From Myxococcales bacterium (GTDB lineage: Bacteria; Myxococcota; Myxococcia; Myxococcales; JAJYLH01), in contig JAJYLH010000016.1 of assembly GCA_021787845.1 (NCBI GenBank), forward strand, positions 1 through 64,000: a DNA stretch of 64,000 nucleotides, written 5' to 3'. Positions 10,227 to 20,853 of this stretch are shown here, in pieces; the first letter of the stretch is position 1; every line of letters starts with the position of its first letter. Made by a program: the position numbers and the translations under genes. The notes below the pieces were generated by a model, which saw only the letters and a program-made list of their open reading frames with translations, was not told the origin of the DNA and searched no databases.

Positions 10227-10741
10227 GTGGCTGCGATTCTGGTGTTCGCCGTCATCCCGTCGGCGCGAGCCGTCCCGCAATTGACGCTGACGCAGATGGG
10301 CTATCTGCTCGACGGCCAGGACGTGCCGGTCGAGGGCGTCGTCAGCCCTGCGCGTCCGGCTGTGGAAGAACCGTGCGGGCGTGGACCCGCTGGAGACGCC
10401 GCTGTGGGACGACACGTTCGAGGACGTGCCGGTGCCGGCGGCCGCTACGCCATCGTTCTCGGCGACACCTCGCAGCCGGGACACACGGACAATCCGCTGA
10501 CCCCGGCGCCGACGGAGAGCAACCGCTGACCAGCGACACCGAGGTGTCGGAAACCCACTCGACGGACTACTGGCACCTCAACTGCGACTGCGACCGGATG
10601 TATCTGTTCGACTGCTCGAGCGTGACCCAGGACTTCGATGCGGGCTACGACGTGAACCCCGGCCTCGGCGCCTGGACGGCGACGGCGGGCTGCGCCAGCG
10701 CCGACGGCGGCTCGCTCGTGTTCCACGCGGCGATGCGGTGA
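10227..10741 (+). pseudogene. Decayed secreted-protein gene with frameshifts
   Basis: Three overlapping frames together read like one exported protein. Frame A (from GTG 10227) gives a signal-like start and LTLTQMGYLLDGQDVPVEG. The reading then continues in a second frame from about 10345 (LRVRLW and LWDDTFEDVPVPA). It returns to the first frame at about 10440 (GGRYAIVLGD), and a third frame supplies YWHLNCDCDRMYLFDCSS to the stop at 10741. The phrase pattern resembles a repeated domain in large myxobacterial surface proteins. At least two compensating frameshifts about 95 bp apart indicate decay, or sequencing error in GC-rich DNA. Confidence 0.6.
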
Positions 10742-10777
10742 CCTAGAATAGCGTGGTCGCCCTCGAGGTTGTCTTCC

Positions 10778-11170
10778 GTGCCGTGGTCCAAGCTCTTGTC
10801 CCAACCGCCCCCCGAGCTGAAGCTTCGCTTCCGTTCTGGGCACAAACGCCTGCCCGAGGGCGAGACGCTCCTGACGGTCAGCGGCGCCGGTGTCGCTCGC
10901 CTGGAGCGCTGGGGAGGAGGCGCGCGCACCGTGGTCGAGCGCGGACTGTCGCTCGACGAGGTGCAGGCGCTGTTCGCGGCGCTGGCGGCGACCGGCTTCC
11001 CCGAGGTGGTCCTCCAGACGGTTCCGCCCGGCCCGGGGATGATCGCGGTCGAGGTCGAGGGCGGTCCCGAGCAGCTCCCCGTCCTGATGCATCGCTCGGT
11101 CGTGCGGGAGAGCCCCGCCTGGAGCGCGCTCGTCGACCGGCTCGACGCCCTGTGCGCCCGGCTCGCTTGA
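10778..11170 (+). CDS. Hypothetical protein
   Basis: A 130-residue soluble protein of no family I recognise. It is read from GTG 10778, which follows CGAGG at nine bases; a TTG nine bases earlier is an alternative. It alternates beta-like segments (ETLLTVSGAGVARLERW, MIAVEVEGG) with a helix (LSLDEVQALFAALAATGF) and ends with a basic/hydrophobic helix. It has no signal peptide or membrane segment. It is convergent with typA, 22 bp away. Confidence 0.6.
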   Translation: MPWSKLLSQPPPELKLRFRSGHKRLPEGETLLTVSGAGVARLERWGGGARTVVERGLSLDEVQALFAALAATGFPEVVLQTVPPGPGMIAVEVEGGPEQLPVLMHRSVVRESPAWSALVDRLDALCARLA

Positions 11171-11192
11171 GTCGGGAGCAGGAGCCCTTCCG

Positions 11193-13040
11193 CTACCCCA
11201 GGAGCCCGGCGTCGCGTTTCTTCTCCCGTTGCTCGCGGTAGCGCACGCCCTTGTCGAGGCTCCGTTTGCGCAGGCGGATGCTCTTGGGCGTCGCCTCGAC
11301 CAGCTCGTCGGAGTTGATCCACTCCAGCGCTTCCTCGAGGCTCAGGACCCGCGGCGGCGTCAGGATGACGTTCTCGTCGCGCCCGGCCGCGCGGATGTTG
11401 GTGAGCTTGCGCCCGCGCACCACGTTCACGTCGATGTCGGCCGGATAGACGTGCTCGCCGATGACCATCCCCTGGTAGAGCGAGACGCCCGGCGGGATGA
11501 AGAACGTCGCCCGCTCCTGGAGGTGGAAGAGGTCGTACGCCGTCGCCTCGCCCTCGGTCTCCACCACCACCGCGCCGTTCACCCGCTTCGGGACCGTTCC
11601 CTGCCACGGCTCGTACCCGTCCGGCTGCGAGCTCATGATGCCCTCGCCGCGGGTGAGCGTCATGTACTCGGTGCGAAACCCGATGAGCCCGCGCGCCGGA
11701 ATCCGGAACGAGATGCGCACCCGCCCGGAGCCCAGGTGCGCCATGTCGACCATCCGCCCCTTGCGCGGCCCCAGCCTCTCCGTCACCGAGCCGACCGCGC
11801 TGTCCGGCATGTCGCAGACGAGCAGCTCCATCGGCTCGTGCACCGCGCCGTCGACCTCGTGCGTCACCGGCTCCGGGTTGGAGACCGTCAGCTCGAACCC
11901 CTCGCGCCGCATCGTCTCCACGATGATCGCGAGCTGCAGCTCGCCGCGCCCGATGACCTGGAAAGCGTCAGGGCTGTCGGTGTCCAAGACCCGTATCGAG
12001 GGGTTTCGGTAGGCCTCCTTCATCAGCCGCTCGCGGATGTTGCGGCTCGTGACGTACCTGCCCTCCCGCCCGGCGAAAGGACCGTCGTTGACCCGGAAGA
12101 CCATCGACATCGTCGGCTCGTCGACGTGGATGCGCGGCAACGGCTCCGGAAGCTCCACCTCGCTGATGGTGTCGCCGATGTGCAGGTCCTCGATGCCGCT
12201 GACGACCACGATTTCGCCGGCGCCCGCCTCGGGCAGCTCCACCCGCTTCATCCCTTCGAAGCCGTAGAGCTTCTGCACTCTCTCCCGGGTGACGACGTCG
12301 TTGTCCTTCATCAACGAGACGGCCTGGCCGCTCTTGATGACGCCGCTCGTGATGCGCCCGATCGCGAGCCGCCCGACGTAGTCGTCGTAGTCCAGGTTCT
12401 GCACCAAGAGCTGCAGCCCAGGGTAACCGGTCGTGCTCTCCGGCGGCGGCGGGACGGTGTGGACGATGGCCTCGAAGAGCGGCTTCAGGTCGGTGCCCGG
12501 CGTCTCGAGCGAGGTCGACGCGCGCCCCTGCTTCGCGATCGCGTAGAGGATGGGAAAACCGAGCTGATCCTCGTCGGCGCCCAGGTCGATGAAGAGCGAG
12601 TAGATGGCGTCCAGCACCTCCTTCGGCCGCGCGTCCAGCCGGTCGATCTTGTTCACCACGACCACCGCCGGCAGGTGGAGACCGAGCGCCTTCTGGAGGA
12701 CGAACCTGGTCTGCGGTAGCGGCCCCTCGGCAGCGTCGACGAGGAGCAGCACCCCATCTACCAACCTCAGCGCCCGCTCGACCTCGCCGCCGAAGTCCGC
12801 GTGCCCCGGCGTGTCCGCGAGGTTGATCTTGTACGGGCCGTAGCGGACCGACGCGTTCTTCGCGAGAATCGTGATGCCCTTCTCGCGCTCGAGGTCGTTC
12901 GAGTCCATCACCCGCTCGACCACCTGCTCGTTCGCCCGGAAGACGCCCGCCTGCCTGAGCATGTGGTCGACGAGCGTCGTCTTCCCGTGGTCGACGTGCG
13001 CGATGATGGCGATGTTGCGGAGCTTCTCGCGAGAAATCAT
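11193..13040 (-). CDS. typA: Ribosome-associated translational GTPase TypA/BipA
   Basis: Elongation-factor-like GTPase acting on the ribosome, linked to 50S assembly and stress or cold adaptation. The 615-residue product has G1 AHVDHGKTT (about residues 14-22), G3 [12 protein letters not shown]4 NKIDR, an EF-Tu-like domain 2, EF-G-like domains III and V ([19 protein letters not shown]), and the BipA-specific C-terminal region with [13 protein letters not shown]. The Lys/Arg-rich C-terminal tail is typical. ATG 13040 is the first codon of the conserved start [15 protein letters not shown]. It is monocistronic. Confidence 0.97.
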   Translation of the reverse strand: MISREKLRNIAIIAHVDHGKTTLVDHMLRQAGVFRANEQVVERVMDSNDLEREKGITILAKNASVRYGPYKINLADTPGHADFGGEVERALRLVDGVLLLVDAAEGPLPQTRFVLQKALGLHLPAVVVVNKIDRLDARPKEVLDAIYSLFIDLGADEDQLGFPILYAIAKQGRASTSLETPGTDLKPLFEAIVHTVPPPPESTTGYPGLQLLVQNLDYDDYVGRLAIGRITSGVIKSGQAVSLMKDNDVVTRERVQKLYGFEGMKRVELPEAGAGEIVVVSGIEDLHIGDTISEVELPEPLPRIHVDEPTMSMVFRVNDGPFAGREGRYVTSRNIRERLMKEAYRNPSIRVLDTDSPDAFQVIGRGELQLAIIVETMRREGFELTVSNPEPVTHEVDGAVHEPMELLVCDMPDSAVGSVTERLGPRKGRMVDMAHLGSGRVRISFRIPARGLIGFRTEYMTLTRGEGIMSSQPDGYEPWQGTVPKRVNGAVVVETEGEATAYDLFHLQERATFFIPPGVSLYQGMVIGEHVYPADIDVNVVRGRKLTNIRAAGRDENVILTPPRVLSLEEALEWINSDELVEATPKSIRLRKRSLDKGVRYREQREKKRDAGLLG

Positions 13041-13189
13041 GCTCTTCTTTCACCGTGCGCCGAACCGAAGACCGGTCGGGCGAAAAATGCCTGCCTCGAG
13101 CCCGTCGAAAGGGCCGCGCAGTCTGACGAGAAACGTCGGCCGGGGCAAGCTCCTCGAGCAGGCGGCCCCAAGGGCGAAGGCTTTCCAAG

Positions 13190-13597
13190 ATGCCGAAGGT
13201 GAAAGGCACCCACCACGTCGCGATCCAGGTCACCGACCTCGCCGCCGCCGAACGCTTCTATAACGGTGTCCTCGGGCTCCCGGTGCTCCAGCGCTGGCCG
13301 GAGCCGGACGGCTCCCTCCGGTCGGTCTGGCTCGCCGACGGCGGCGGCGTTTTCATCGCCCTGGAAAAGGCGAGCGCCAACGCGGGGCGGCCGAGTGAGC
13401 GCCCGTTCCACGACAGCGCTGCCGGCTGGCACCTCGTCGCCCTACGCATCGATGCCGCCGAGCGGGCCGCGTGGGAAGCGCACCTCGAGCAGAGCGGCGT
13501 CGCCGTCGTCCACCGCTCCCGCTGGACGCTCTACCTGCGCGACCCGGACGGCAACCGCGTTGGGCTCTCGCACCATCCGGACGAGGCCGAGGGCTAG
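13190..13597 (+). CDS. VOC-family (glyoxalase/dioxygenase-fold) protein
   Basis: A 135-residue single-domain protein with two beta-alpha-beta-beta-beta modules of the vicinal oxygen chelate superfamily. The first module starts [19 protein letters not shown], with the usual metal-ligand His, and contains LGLPVLQRW. The second has [10 protein letters not shown] and ends [14 protein letters not shown]. Members bind a divalent metal and act in glyoxal detoxification, ring cleavage or antibiotic resistance; the substrate cannot be told. It is divergent from typA and convergent with the next gene, 25 bp away. Confidence 0.8.
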   Translation: MPKVKGTHHVAIQVTDLAAAERFYNGVLGLPVLQRWPEPDGSLRSVWLADGGGVFIALEKASANAGRPSERPFHDSAAGWHLVALRIDAAERAAWEAHLEQSGVAVVHRSRWTLYLRDPDGNRVGLSHHPDEAEG

Positions 13598-13622
13598 ACG
13601 AGGCAGGCGGCCGCGGAGCTCG

Positions 13623-14402
13623 TCACCTCGGCAGCACCACGAGCGCGTTGGGCACTCCCCAGCCGCCACGCAGGTCGAAATCGAACGAGGCGGTGTGGAC
13701 CGCGAGCTGAACGGAAGGGCCTCCATCGAGCAGCAGCGCCGACGTACAGCCGAACCCCCCCCGGTCGGCGGGCTCCGCCATCCACCGCGCCAGGTCGCCG
13801 GCGTCGACCGGAGCGTTCTCGGTCGCGAGGAGCAAGATCCGCGTCGGCGACTGCACGCACACCGCGCTGCGCGACGCCCGCTGCCGTTTCAAGGGGAGCG
13901 CTCGGCCTCCGGCGACCGCGCGCGGGCCCACCTGGAGGGCAACCGATAACAGAGAGCGCTTTTGGGCGCCGAGCGCGAGCAGCTGCTCGGTGGAAACCAC
14001 CTCGGCCTGCTGGAAGCCCCCGACCTCCCGGACCACCAGGGCGCCGAACCAGCGGGTGCGGTGGAGCGGGTTGAGCTCGCGCCCCTGGGAAACCACCAGG
14101 CCGATCGGCCGGCGCCGCTCGTCGAAGAACGTGCCGTTGATCGCGACCAGGGCGCCGGATTCCCGGGCGAGGTCGGCCACCTCGGCGACCTGCCGCACGG
14201 CGTTGCGCGCGTCGACGACTTGGAGCCGTTCTCGGGTGAGGTCCACCCTCACCAGATGGAAGAGCGTGTCGCCAGCGTCGGCGGAGGCGTACTCGAGGCC
14301 CGGCCCGATCGTGCGCCAGTGGGCAGGCCCCGGCGGCGGCGCGCAGCGGCAGGAGGCGCCCAGGAGCAAGAGCGCGAGCGCGCGTCGCGGCCCGACCGTC
14401 AT
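13623..14402 (-). CDS. Phosphodiester glycosidase (NAGPA/DUF2233) family protein
   Basis: A 259-residue exported protein. ATG 14402 gives a short signal with a possible lipoprotein box (LLLLGASCRC). The body matches the NAGPA-like fold: residues such as LVAINGTFFDERRRPIG, the later RILLLATENAPVDAGDLARWM, and the terminal ALLLDGGPSVQL, where the Asp-Gly-Gly is the family hallmark. Family members cleave sugar phosphodiesters on proteins, teichoic acids or exopolysaccharide. An envelope-polysaccharide role is inferred. The frame is open upstream to 14444, but that extension lacks signal character. Confidence 0.8.
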   Translation of the reverse strand: MTVGPRRALALLLLGASCRCAPPPGPAHWRTIGPGLEYASADAGDTLFHLVRVDLTRERLQVVDARNAVRQVAEVADLARESGALVAINGTFFDERRRPIGLVVSQGRELNPLHRTRWFGALVVREVGGFQQAEVVSTEQLLALGAQKRSLLSVALQVGPRAVAGGRALPLKRQRASRSAVCVQSPTRILLLATENAPVDAGDLARWMAEPADRGGFGCTSALLLDGGPSVQLAVHTASFDFDLRGGWGVPNALVVLPR

Positions 14403-14584
14403 CGGCCGCTGAGCGCACCATGCGCCTTCCGAACCGTCAAGCACTTTCGCGCCCTGGCGGCGCTCGAAGGAAGCGTTCCCGGCGCCCGATCACCCGGAGC
14501 CGGGTCGCGAGCGCAAAAAGCCTTGTCAGGAACTACCCTTGGCGGAATAGTCCCTAAAGCGGAAGCTCGCGGGGGTGTTCGCGA

Positions 14585-15538
14585 ATGAGCACGATGGCAG
14601 CTTCGGCTCCGGCGCACGCCGCACTCGGCGCGTCCTTCGCGTCAGCTTTGGAACGGTCGAACGATGTCGTGGCGGTGCTCACTCCGCGGGGTGTCGTGCA
14701 GTGGGGCAACGAGGCGGCCCGGTCGGCGCTGGGCGTCGAGCCGGTCGGCCAGTGCCTGGTCGACCTGGCCGACGCCCTCTCGCGCGACGCGCTTGAGCGG
14801 GCGCTCGCTGGCCAGGCGTCCGCGCCGGAGCCGTTCACCCTGTTCCTGAGCCAGCCCGCGCGTGAGCTCGAGGTCACTGTCACGCCCGACGGGAGCGGTC
14901 TTCTGGTGCTCGTCGGACGGCCGCGTGCCCTCCCGCCGCCGCTCTGCGAACGCTTGGACGATCTCAATCGCCGCTACGTCGAGAAGGTGCGCGAGCTCGC
15001 GTCGCTCACCGGCCGGCTGCGCGAGGCGGCGGTCACCGACTCGCTGACGAACCTCTTCAACCGGCGCGCGTTCCTCGACCAGGCCGAGGTCGAATGGGAG
15101 CGCACCCGCCGCCACGGCGCGCTCCTCGGCATCGTCATGTTCGATCTGGATCATTTCAAGGAGGTCAACGACCGCCACGGGCACGCGGCGGGTGACCTCG
15201 TCTTGCGAAGCTTCTCCTTGATTCTGCGGACGACCGTGCGGATGAACGACATCCCGGCGCGCTACGGCGGCGAGGAGTTCGTGGCGCTCCTGCCGCAGAC
15301 GGACCTGGAGGGAGCGGTGCTGCTCGCCGAACGCGTGCGCCAGCGCTTCGCCGAGCAGCCGGTCGAGATTCCAGGAGCGGGACCGGTGACGGTCACCTGC
15401 AGCGCTGGCGTAGGGCGCAGCGAGGGATATCTCAGCTTGCAAGAGGCGCTGGTCGCCGCCGACCGCGCCCTCTACCAGGCCAAACAGGACGGCCGCGACT
15501 GTGTGCGGGTGGTCCCGTTCGAGCGCGACGCCGCCTGA
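14585..15538 (+). CDS. PAS-GGDEF diguanylate cyclase
   Basis: Makes cyclic di-GMP from two GTP. The 317-residue protein is cytosolic. Residues about 20-115 look like a PAS-type sensor (VVAVLTPRGVVQWGNEAA), a short coiled linker follows, and the GGDEF domain spans about 150-315. The active-site signature is GGEEF at 228-232, and the product-inhibition site RxxD is RMND at 219-222, exactly five residues upstream, so both catalysis and feedback look intact. The gene stands alone. The PilZ-like proteins at 44-48 kb are possible, unproven, downstream readers. Confidence 0.93.
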   Translation: MSTMAASAPAHAALGASFASALERSNDVVAVLTPRGVVQWGNEAARSALGVEPVGQCLVDLADALSRDALERALAGQASAPEPFTLFLSQPARELEVTVTPDGSGLLVLVGRPRALPPPLCERLDDLNRRYVEKVRELASLTGRLREAAVTDSLTNLFNRRAFLDQAEVEWERTRRHGALLGIVMFDLDHFKEVNDRHGHAAGDLVLRSFSLILRTTVRMNDIPARYGGEEFVALLPQTDLEGAVLLAERVRQRFAEQPVEIPGAGPVTVTCSAGVGRSEGYLSLQEALVAADRALYQAKQDGRDCVRVVPFERDAA

Positions 15539-15686
15539 GAGCGGGCGGCGGTTCTTCCGGCCGGCTTTGCCTGTGCGCCGCCCCGCTCGGGGCGGAGGAA
15601 GGGAATCGGACCCTCGCAAAGGCGGCCGCGCGAATAGACGCAAAGGTGGCCGCGGACCGTCTTTCGGCTTAGCGTTCCTGCCCGAG

Positions 15687-16331
15687 ATGAGCGCCCTCAG
15701 GCCGGTCCCGCCGCTGTCCGCGCCGCCGCCCGTTCCCCGCCGGCCGGGGCTCGCTGGCTCGTTCGGGCACGCCTGGGACGGAGTCCTCACCGCCTGCGCC
15801 CAGCGGAACATGAAGATTCACGTGGTGGCGGCGACCCTGGTCGGCCTCGTCGGCAGCGGCATCCCCCTCCATCTCGCCGAGAAGGTCTCGCTCATCTTCT
15901 GCGTGCTGCTCGTCTTCTTCGCGGAGATTCTGAACACCGCGCTGGAGGCGCTGGTCGACCTGCACACCGAGGATTTCCGGGATCTGGCGCGGACCACCAA
16001 GGACGCGGCGGCGGCAGCGGTGCTGGTCCTCGCCATCGGAACCGTGGTCATCTTCGCCGCCATCGTGGTCACCGAGTGGCCGGACATCGCGCGCCACGGA
16101 CCGGCGATTCTCCGGCAGGCCGAGGTGGGGCTGCCCTACGCGGCCTGCGTCGCGGCGCTGCTCGCCGACTGGAAGCGCTCCCGCTGGGCGGATCTCCTCC
16201 TCTTCGCCGTCGGCAACGCGCTGTGGGTGAGCCTCTGGGTGTGGACCGAAAGCTACGTCTTCACCGCCCTCACCGGCTCGCTCTTGTGGGTCGCCTGGAG
16301 CGCGCGCCTGCGCCATCGCCCCGCGACCTGA
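15687..16331 (+). CDS. DgkA-type lipid kinase with extra membrane domain
   Basis: A 214-residue membrane protein. The first 125 residues carry the diacylglycerol/undecaprenol kinase core: cytosolic GHAWDGVLTACAQRNMKIH, the catalytic-type AEILNTALEALVDL, and ARTTKDAAAAAVL in the third helix. These enzymes phosphorylate diacylglycerol or undecaprenol for phospholipid or wall-carrier recycling. The C-terminal 80 residues add about three further hydrophobic helices that are not part of the roughly 120-residue enzyme, so the protein is longer than usual. ATG 15687 is the likely start; the frame is open farther upstream. Confidence 0.8.
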   Translation: MSALRPVPPLSAPPPVPRRPGLAGSFGHAWDGVLTACAQRNMKIHVVAATLVGLVGSGIPLHLAEKVSLIFCVLLVFFAEILNTALEALVDLHTEDFRDLARTTKDAAAAAVLVLAIGTVVIFAAIVVTEWPDIARHGPAILRQAEVGLPYAACVAALLADWKRSRWADLLLFAVGNALWVSLWVWTESYVFTALTGSLLWVAWSARLRHRPAT

Positions 16332-16448
16332 ACGTCTGGCGCCTTGCGGGGGCGAGGCGGCGCAAGGTCGAGCCGTCCGACGCTTCCTTCGGGGTGCGCT
16401 TCTGCGCTAGACGTTCGTCCGCGAGGCTTCGTCGAAGGGAGTCACCAG

Positions 16449-17587
<1,139 letters not shown>

Positions 17588-17591
<4 letters not shown>

Positions 17592-18058
17592 GCGCTCGCG
17601 CGCTCTGGCTCGCGATCGTCCTGTGCGGCTGCGCTTCCGCTCCCCAACCGGTGCGGTCGGAGGGCGGTCTCGAGCTGGCAGCGGCACCGGTGTTGCCTAG
17701 CCCGGATTGGCCGCGCGCGGCCGCGGCCCTGGTTCGGTCGAAGCGACCACTTTTCAGCCACTGTTTCGACGACGAGGTCCGCCGGGTGGAGGACCGGGCC
17801 GCGGCGGGCGCCTATCGGCACGGCGAGAAGATTCCGCGCCTGGCGGGGAAGCTCTTGCTGGCGGTGCCGGTGGAGGCGGACGGCACCGTCATCGCGCCGC
17901 GCGTCGAGGACGACGCCTTGCAGAACGCGAACGTGGATCGATGCTTGCTCGCGGCGGCGAAGCGGTTGCGCTTCCCGCCGCCCCCCGACGGCGAACCGGC
18001 GGAGCTGGAAGTACCGCTCTCGTTCAGCGTCAGCGGTCCCGCCAGGCAGGGGGAATGA
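17588..18058 (+). CDS. AgmX/PglI-like small lipoprotein
   Basis: A 156-residue lipoprotein: signal MSARALWLAIVLCGCASAP with the lipidated Cys in LCGC. The C-terminal half (GKLLLAVPVEADGTVIAPRV, then NVDRCLLAAAKRLRFPPPP) has the TonB-C-like pattern of the AgmX/PglI C-terminal domain found in myxobacterial gliding and envelope proteins. It probably resides on the periplasmic face of a membrane and binds other envelope proteins. Its ATG overlaps the acyl-CoA dehydrogenase stop, so the two are translationally coupled although their functions appear unrelated. Confidence 0.72.
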
Positions 18059-18116
18059 GGACCGCGTCGGCCGGGGCGGACGATGGCTGCTGGTTGTCGA
18101 CGGGGCTGAGGTCGCC

Positions 18117-19598
18117 ATGGGAAGCACGGTTCGCGACGCGGCGGCGGTGGTCCTGGTGCGCGAGGCCGGCCGGCGGCGAGAGACGTTCTGGGTCCGCCGC
18201 GGCCGGGAAGTGTCGCTGGGCGGCGGGTTCTACGCCTTTCCGGGCGGGAGCCTCGACCCGGGCGACCGGGCGATGGCGGCGGCTCTGGGCACCGAGGCGC
18301 TGCGCGTCGCGGCGCTCAGGGAGCTGTTCGAGGAGACCGGGGTGTTGCTCGCCTCGACGCCCTTCGACAGCGCTGCCGCCAGACGGGAACGGCGGGCGCT
18401 CCTCGCGGGCGAGCGCGCGTTCGCCGGCGCGGTGCGCGCTCTCGGGGCGCGGCTCGACCCCGCGCGGCTCGATGCCGCGGGCCGCTGGCTGACGCCGGAC
18501 TTCGCGCCCGTGCGATTCGACGCCCGCTTCTTTCTCGCGCGGATGCCGCCGGACCAGGTGGCGGAGGTGTGGCCGGGCGAGTTGGTGGACGGCGAGTGGG
18601 TGACCCCGGACGAAGCCCTGAACCGATGGTCCCGGGCGAAAGCGCTCCTGCACCCACCGGCGAAGCACCTGCTCCAGTGCCTGCGGGACGCGGGGCCGCC
18701 GGCTTGCCTCGCGCGGATGGTCACGCCGGCCGACGCGATCGATTTCGTCGGGCAGCGCATCGATTTTCAGCGGGGAATCCTCTTCGTTCCGCTCAAGACC
18801 CCGACCCTGCCGCCGGCGACGCACACGAACTGCGCCGTCGTCGGGGAAGAGGAGCTGGTGGTCGTCGATCCGGGGAGCCCGTACCGTGAGGAACAGGCGA
18901 AGCTCGCGAAGCTCTGCCATGGGCTGAGGTCGGAAGGGCGCGTCTTCCGCGAAATCCTCCTGACCCACGAGCACGCCGATCACGTCGGAGGGGTCGAGGC
19001 CCTGCGCCGCGAGCTGGACGTTCCGGTGCGCGCGCATCGCCTCGTCGCCGAGCGCCTGGAAGGGGAGGTCCCGGTGGACGGCGTCATCGAGCCAGAGGAG
19101 CGTATTCGCTTGCAGGGAGCGCTGTCGCTCAGCTTGCGGGCGATCCATACCCCGGGGCATGCCCGGGGCCATCTCGCGTTCCTCGAGGAGAATTCCGGGA
19201 CCCTGCTCGCCGGAGACCTGGTCGCGGGCGTCGGCACCGTCATCATCGACCCGCCGGAAGGGGACATGCGCGACTACGTCGCGTCGTTGCGAAAGGTGCG
19301 AGCGCTCGGCGTCGGCGCGATCTTTCCCGCGCACGGGCCGGTCCTGCCCGACGGGCCAGGCCTTCTCGACGCCACCCTCGCGCACCGGGTCGAACGGGAG
19401 AATCGAGTCTTGCGCGCGCTCGCGGCGTGCGGCCCATCGACTCCAGGAGCGCTGGTGCCCCACGTGTACACCGACGTCGCCGAATCCGCCTATCCGATGG
19501 CCACACGATCGTTGCTCGCCGAGCTCAGGAAGCTCGTGCAGGAAGGGCGCGCGGTCGCCGATGGGGAGCGCTTCCGCTTGGCGGGAGGGGGGTCCTGA
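18117..19598 (+). CDS. Nudix hydrolase - metallo-beta-lactamase fusion
   Basis: A 493-residue cytosolic two-domain protein. Residues about 1-235 are a Nudix domain of the NUDT19-like type, with GFYAFPGGSLDPGD and the Nudix helix RELFEETGVL. Residues about 245-450 are a metallo-beta-lactamase fold with THEHADHVGG near 281-290, GHARGHLAFLEE and AGDLVAGVGT supplying metal ligands. A C-terminal winged-helix-like tail (MATRSLLAELRKLVQEGRAV) is like that of LACTB2-type members. The domains may act in series on a CoA or thioester compound, which is inference. The stop overlaps the next ATG by one base. Confidence 0.85.
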   Translation: MGSTVRDAAAVVLVREAGRRRETFWVRRGREVSLGGGFYAFPGGSLDPGDRAMAAALGTEALRVAALRELFEETGVLLASTPFDSAAARRERRALLAGERAFAGAVRALGARLDPARLDAAGRWLTPDFAPVRFDARFFLARMPPDQVAEVWPGELVDGEWVTPDEALNRWSRAKALLHPPAKHLLQCLRDAGPPACLARMVTPADAIDFVGQRIDFQRGILFVPLKTPTLPPATHTNCAVVGEEELVVVDPGSPYREEQAKLAKLCHGLRSEGRVFREILLTHEHADHVGGVEALRRELDVPVRAHRLVAERLEGEVPVDGVIEPEERIRLQGALSLSLRAIHTPGHARGHLAFLEENSGTLLAGDLVAGVGTVIIDPPEGDMRDYVASLRKVRALGVGAIFPAHGPVLPDGPGLLDATLAHRVERENRVLRALAACGPSTPGALVPHVYTDVAESAYPMATRSLLAELRKLVQEGRAVADGERFRLAGGGS

Positions 19599-20578
19599 TG
19601 CCGATGCGGCCGCTCGACCGGCGCCTCGCGGTTCGCGGCACCGACGACGACCCGCGTCTCGGCCGCCGCTTGGTCGACGATCCCGACCGTGCCCGGGTGT
19701 GCCTCGTCGGGTGCGCCGACGACGCCGGGGTCGCGAATTCCGGCGGACGCGCCGGCGCGTCGCTCGGGCCGACCGAGATTCGCCGCTGGCTCTATCGGCT
19801 GACCACCGGGATGAACGGGGAGCTGGAAGCGCTGCCGCTCTTCGACGCCGGTGACGTCCTGCCCGGCGCCGACATCGACGAGACGCACGCCGAAGTCGAG
19901 CGCGTCGTCGCCGAGCACGCGCGGCAGGGGCGGATCGTCGTCTTCCTCGGCGGCGGGCACGACCTCGCCTACGCGAGCCACGCTGGCGTCTTCGAGGCCC
20001 ATTCCGGGCGCGGCGCGGTGGTGAACGTCGACACCCACCTGGACGTGCGGCCGCTCAGAGACGGGCGTGTCATCACCAGCGGCACGCCGTTTCGCCGTCT
20101 CCTCGACCGGTTCGGGCGGCGCGTCGGCGCGTTCGTCGAGCTGGGAATCCAGCCGCAGCACAATTCACGCCAGCACGCCGAGCTCGTACGCGCCAGAGGC
20201 GGGCGGGTGGTCTCCCTCGACCGCTTGCGCGAAGCGCCGTCGGTCGCATCGTTGCTCGAAAGCGAGCTCACCGAGGCGGCATCGGAGCAGACAGCGACGG
20301 CGGGGAGCCCCGAGGGGGAGCCGGCTTTCCTCACCGTCAGCGTCGACCTCGACGTCGCCAGCGCGTCCGACGCCCCCGGAACCAGCGCTCCACCGGCAGA
20401 CGGAATCGCTCCCGCTGACCTGGGCCGCTTCTGTGAGGCGGTAGGCCGCCACCCGAAGGCGCGGCTCCTCGACGTGATGGAGCTGTCGCCGCCGCAGGAC
20501 GAGAACGGGAAGACCGCGCGCCTCGCCGCGTTCTGCGTCTGGCGGTTCCTGGTCGGGGTCGCCTCCCGTCGCGCCTGA
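19598..20578 (+). CDS. Ureohydrolase, formimidoylglutamase-like
   Basis: A 326-residue member of the arginase/agmatinase/formimidoylglutamase superfamily, using two Mn ions to hydrolyse a guanidino or formimino group. Metal-ligand motifs are GGGHDLAYAS, VNVDTHLDVRPL and SVDLDVASAS. The NVDTHLDVR and following SGTPF segments favour formimidoylglutamase (HutG, last step of histidine breakdown) over arginase. No other hut genes are present. The ATG overlaps the Nudix-MBL stop (TGATG), so the two are co-translated. Substrate assignment is tentative. Confidence 0.8.
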   Translation: MPMRPLDRRLAVRGTDDDPRLGRRLVDDPDRARVCLVGCADDAGVANSGGRAGASLGPTEIRRWLYRLTTGMNGELEALPLFDAGDVLPGADIDETHAEVERVVAEHARQGRIVVFLGGGHDLAYASHAGVFEAHSGRGAVVNVDTHLDVRPLRDGRVITSGTPFRRLLDRFGRRVGAFVELGIQPQHNSRQHAELVRARGGRVVSLDRLREAPSVASLLESELTEAASEQTATAGSPEGEPAFLTVSVDLDVASASDAPGTSAPPADGIAPADLGRFCEAVGRHPKARLLDVMELSPPQDENGKTARLAAFCVWRFLVGVASRRA

Positions 20579-20853
20579 ACAGCGCCAGCCGGCACCGCTC
20601 CTGCCATGAGCTTGCCCAACCGACCGGTGAGGGCGGTGCAGCTTGACGTCGAGGCGCTGCACGAGCGTCTGTCTGAGCGCCCGCTGGGGGTGAGCCACCG
20701 GCCGGGAAGGCCAGCGGTCGGGGATCGTGCCCGACAGGCGTGCCGGCGACTGGTGTGTCGGGCGAGGCGCCCGGCCTTCGAGGCGGCTCGGGGGTTTCGT
20801 TCGACCGTGGCCGCGGGTTGGACATCGGCCCGCGTTGCCGGAATGATTCGCGT

